Assembly: GCF_030124175.1 (NCBI RefSeq)
Contig: NZ_JASKMT010000005.1
Span: 248,001-312,000 of the forward strand
Source of the DNA: Streptomyces sp. 549
GTDB lineage: Bacteria; Actinomycetota; Actinomycetes; Streptomycetales; Streptomycetaceae
Reading direction: 5' to 3'
DNA: 64,000 bases
Translations under genes and position numbers: made by a program
Shown here: positions 62,325-64,000 of the stretch, in pieces
Position numbering within the stretch: the stretch's first letter is position 1
Layout: every line of letters starts with the position of its first letter
Notes under the pieces: model-generated
Database searches by the model: none
What the model was told of the DNA's origin: nothing
The model's input: the letters and a program-made list of their open reading frames with translations, nothing else

Positions 62325-62386
62325 GCGCAGTTCTCTCCCGTACACGCGGATCTGGTGGATGTGCTGGCCGGCTTCTCCGGGGCGCC

Positions 62387-63475
62387 TCAGCGGCGGGCGT
62401 CGACCTGCAGGAAGAGGACTCCCGCGTGGTAGCCGTCGGCGCCGCTGCCGAACCGGAAGGTGAGGCGGTCCCCGCCCTGCTTCAGTGCGGGCTTGATGTC
62501 GAACACGTCGGCGTCATAGCCGAGCGTGTTCATATAAGCAGGTTTGCGGTTTCGAGCATGACGACCGTACTCGGAGATCGTTGAATTCATCACGTCATCG
62601 GCCGCATTGGCGGTGTCGTACAGTCGTACGGCCTTTCGCCCGTCCGCGCGTACGCTCAGCGTGTCGCCCTTCTTCCCGCGGTCGCCGTTGTACGCCACGA
62701 ATCCGGCGCTGCCCGCGGCGCCCGCCGGAATTCCCGGCGCGTCGAGGGTGACGGAGAGGTTCCGGCGATTGGCGTGCAGTGTCTGGAAACCGTCCCAGAC
62801 GGCCAGCCGGCGCAGCGGCTCGCGGGGGTTCTCGTAGGCGGCGACGAGCGTCCAGCCGCCCCAGGCCCCCGCCGCCGAGTGGCCCATCGCGACGTTCACC
62901 TGAGCCACCGTCCAGTACCCCGGAGCGCTGTCCCGTACCAGCTCGGTCACGTCGGCGGACGCCTGGAAGGCGTCGTCCGTGGTGCTGGTGCGGTGCCCGA
63001 TCACCCTGTCGGCGAGCACCTCCTTGTACTGGCCGCCGGGTTCGGCGAGCAGTACCCGGCCGTTGTCCGCGGGCGGCTTCTGCTCACCCACCCGCAGGTT
63101 GCCGCCCCAGTACAGCCGGGCCCAACTCACCCTGGAGCCTTTGGGAACACGCAGTTCCGCCTGGCTGGAGTTGTAGGTCAGCGGGTCGTCGTCCACATCG
63201 ATGTAGAACATCTCGTAGTCCCCGTTGACCCCCGCGCCGCGACGCGCGTCGGGGCAGGTGCGCGCCCCCCGGGTGACCGTTGTCCGGCAGGTGATCGAGG
63301 AGTTGGCGGCCCGCACGATGCCGCCGTGCTGCACCGCCCGGTAGCGCTCCTCGAACGGAACCTGCGCGGAGACCGCAGCCTTCGGCGCAGCCGCCGCCGG
63401 CAGTACCGCCGATGCGGTGACGACCGTGAGCGCGCACAACGCGGCTCGTCCGGCAAGACCCCTGGGCATTCGCAT
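62387..63475 (-). CDS. Secreted surface protein of unknown function
   Basis: A 362-residue exported protein. Signal peptide about 1-30 (AALCALTVVTASAVLPAAAA). The mature part resembles the N-terminal domain of actinobacterial DUF11/DUF3344-type surface proteins: a Cys pair in SITCRTTVTRGARTCPD, then EMFYIDVDDDPLTYNSSQAEL and SWARLYWGGNL. No repeats or sorting signal are present, so it may be freely secreted. Codon use is unusual at residues about 280-315, with many A/T-ending codons. It ends 62 bases before the exopolysaccharide operon on the same strand. Confidence 0.8.
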   Translation of the reverse strand: MRMPRGLAGRAALCALTVVTASAVLPAAAAPKAAVSAQVPFEERYRAVQHGGIVRAANSSITCRTTVTRGARTCPDARRGAGVNGDYEMFYIDVDDDPLTYNSSQAELRVPKGSRVSWARLYWGGNLRVGEQKPPADNGRVLLAEPGGQYKEVLADRVIGHRTSTTDDAFQASADVTELVRDSAPGYWTVAQVNVAMGHSAAGAWGGWTLVAAYENPREPLRRLAVWDGFQTLHANRRNLSVTLDAPGIPAGAAGSAGFVAYNGDRGKKGDTLSVRADGRKAVRLYDTANAADDVMNSTISEYGRHARNRKPAYMNTLGYDADVFDIKPALKQGGDRLTFRFGSGADGYHAGVLFLQVDARR

Positions 63476-63673
63476 GACTCGCTCTCCGATTTCTTTCAGC
63501 CAAGCAGGAGAGCACCTTGACAGAAAGCCAGTTGGAGATCACGCGAGACGCGCAGAACACACCGAATGGTGGCACCGACCGTGCCTGAACCCGCCCCACG
63601 TCGTTCTCCCCACGGCAATGTTATTCGGCATGGGGGCATTCGGCGCAGCCGATTGAACCTTCGAGTGACAGGG

Positions 63674-63703
63674 CGTATCCCTGAACCATTCCGCTCGTTG
63701 TAG
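63674..63703 (+). promoter_or_regulatory. BldN-sigma-like promoter of the third chaplin gene
   Basis: CGTATC (63674-63679), a 16-base spacer and CGTTGTAG (63696-63703). The arrangement matches the reported BldN pattern and the one before chpH. It gives a leader of about 30 bases. Confidence 0.6.
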
Positions 63704-63739
63704 GGATCGGTTCATCCACCCTGTGAAAGGAGATTGATG

Positions 63740-63988
63740 ATGAAGCGCATCATCAAGGCCACCACGATGGCCGCCGCCGGTTGTGCTCTGATGGTCGGCG
63801 GTGCCGGTAGCGCCATGGCGCACGGGGGTGGCGCCTCCGCGGACGGCGTCGCGGCGCACTCGCCGGGCGTGCTCAGCGGCAACCTGGTCCAGGTTCCGGT
63901 GTCCGTGCCGATCAACCTGTGCGGCAACACCGTGAACGTGATCGCGGCGCTCAACCCGACCTTCGGCAACACCTGCATCAACAAGTGA
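63740..63988 (+). CDS. Short chaplin
   Basis: An 82-residue secreted chaplin. Signal peptide about 1-28 (CALMVGGAGSAMA), then one chaplin domain (AHSPGVLSGNLVQVPVSVPI, with Cys61 and Cys79 in the CGNTVNVIAALNPTFGNTCINK tail). It is a close relative of the short chaplin at 46093-46326, with the same two-cysteine pattern. The ATG at 63740 has AGGAG 7 bases upstream; an ATG one codon earlier is possible. Which S. coelicolor chaplin it corresponds to cannot be decided. It is divergent from the secreted protein gene across 264 bases. Confidence 0.92.
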   Translation: MKRIIKATTMAAAGCALMVGGAGSAMAHGGGASADGVAAHSPGVLSGNLVQVPVSVPINLCGNTVNVIAALNPTFGNTCINK

Positions 63989-64000
63989 CCTGACCGGTTC

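Overview
The window is high-GC actinobacterial chromosome, almost certainly Streptomyces. Support comes from a complete Pup-proteasome gene set, mycothiol ligase, chaplins, an IclR-controlled glycerol operon, many GTG/TTG starts and strong G/C in third codon positions. From memory, gene order up to about 46.3 kb follows the S. coelicolor SCO1631-SCO1675 region closely. No insertion sequence, phage gene or CRISPR array was seen.

0-14.3 kb, protein turnover and export (mostly minus strand): tatC (5' end only), tatA, a small membrane protein, the WYL regulators pafC and pafB, two FKBP-type prolyl isomerases (one cytosolic, one lipoprotein), the Pup ligase pafA directly behind an MFS transporter gene, a divergent LacI-family regulator, then prcA, prcB, pup, dop and the Mpa/ARC ATPase. 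Together these tag proteins with Pup (PafA), remove it (Dop), unfold tagged proteins (Mpa/ARC) and degrade them (PrcAB). Strong hairpin terminators separate the transcription units.

14.5-24.3 kb, mixed housekeeping: a small 3Fe-4S-type ferredoxin, a secreted protein, tRNA m1A methyltransferase, an M50 site-2-type protease with CBS domains, a RecB-family nuclease, an orphan NarL-type response regulator, two tandem peptide-type ABC substrate-binding lipoproteins without transporter genes, and a HAD hydrolase.

24.3-44.9 kb, metabolism: metH diverging from gylR, then glpF-glpK-glpD for glycerol uptake and oxidation, the PAC2 protein ParJ, a secreted serine hydrolase, and a conserved actinobacterial block (mshC, a PI3/4-kinase-like protein, DUF3090, a histidine phosphatase). 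An F420-type LLM oxidoreductase, an aldo/keto reductase, a RecD-like protein lacking a recognisable Walker A motif and two small conserved proteins follow.

45.0-64.0 kb, cell surface: a long sortase-anchored chaplin (chpC-like), a short chaplin (chpH), an M20 peptidase, tRNA-Leu(GAG), and an exopolysaccharide locus of about 14 kb. That locus encodes a flavin oxidoreductase, an ATP-grasp enzyme, a secreted GH26 glycosidase, a BioF2/CelD-like acetyltransferase, a Wzz-like protein, two GT4 glycosyltransferases, a NodB deacetylase, a MurJ/Wzx flippase, a Wzy-type polymerase/ligase and a WbaP/PssY-type initiating sugar transferase. Seven genes of the locus form a tightly coupled minus-strand operon, mostly with 4-base stop/start overlaps. 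A secreted protein of unknown function and a third chaplin close the window. Both short chaplin genes carry BldN-sigma-like promoter sequences with identical 16-base spacers.
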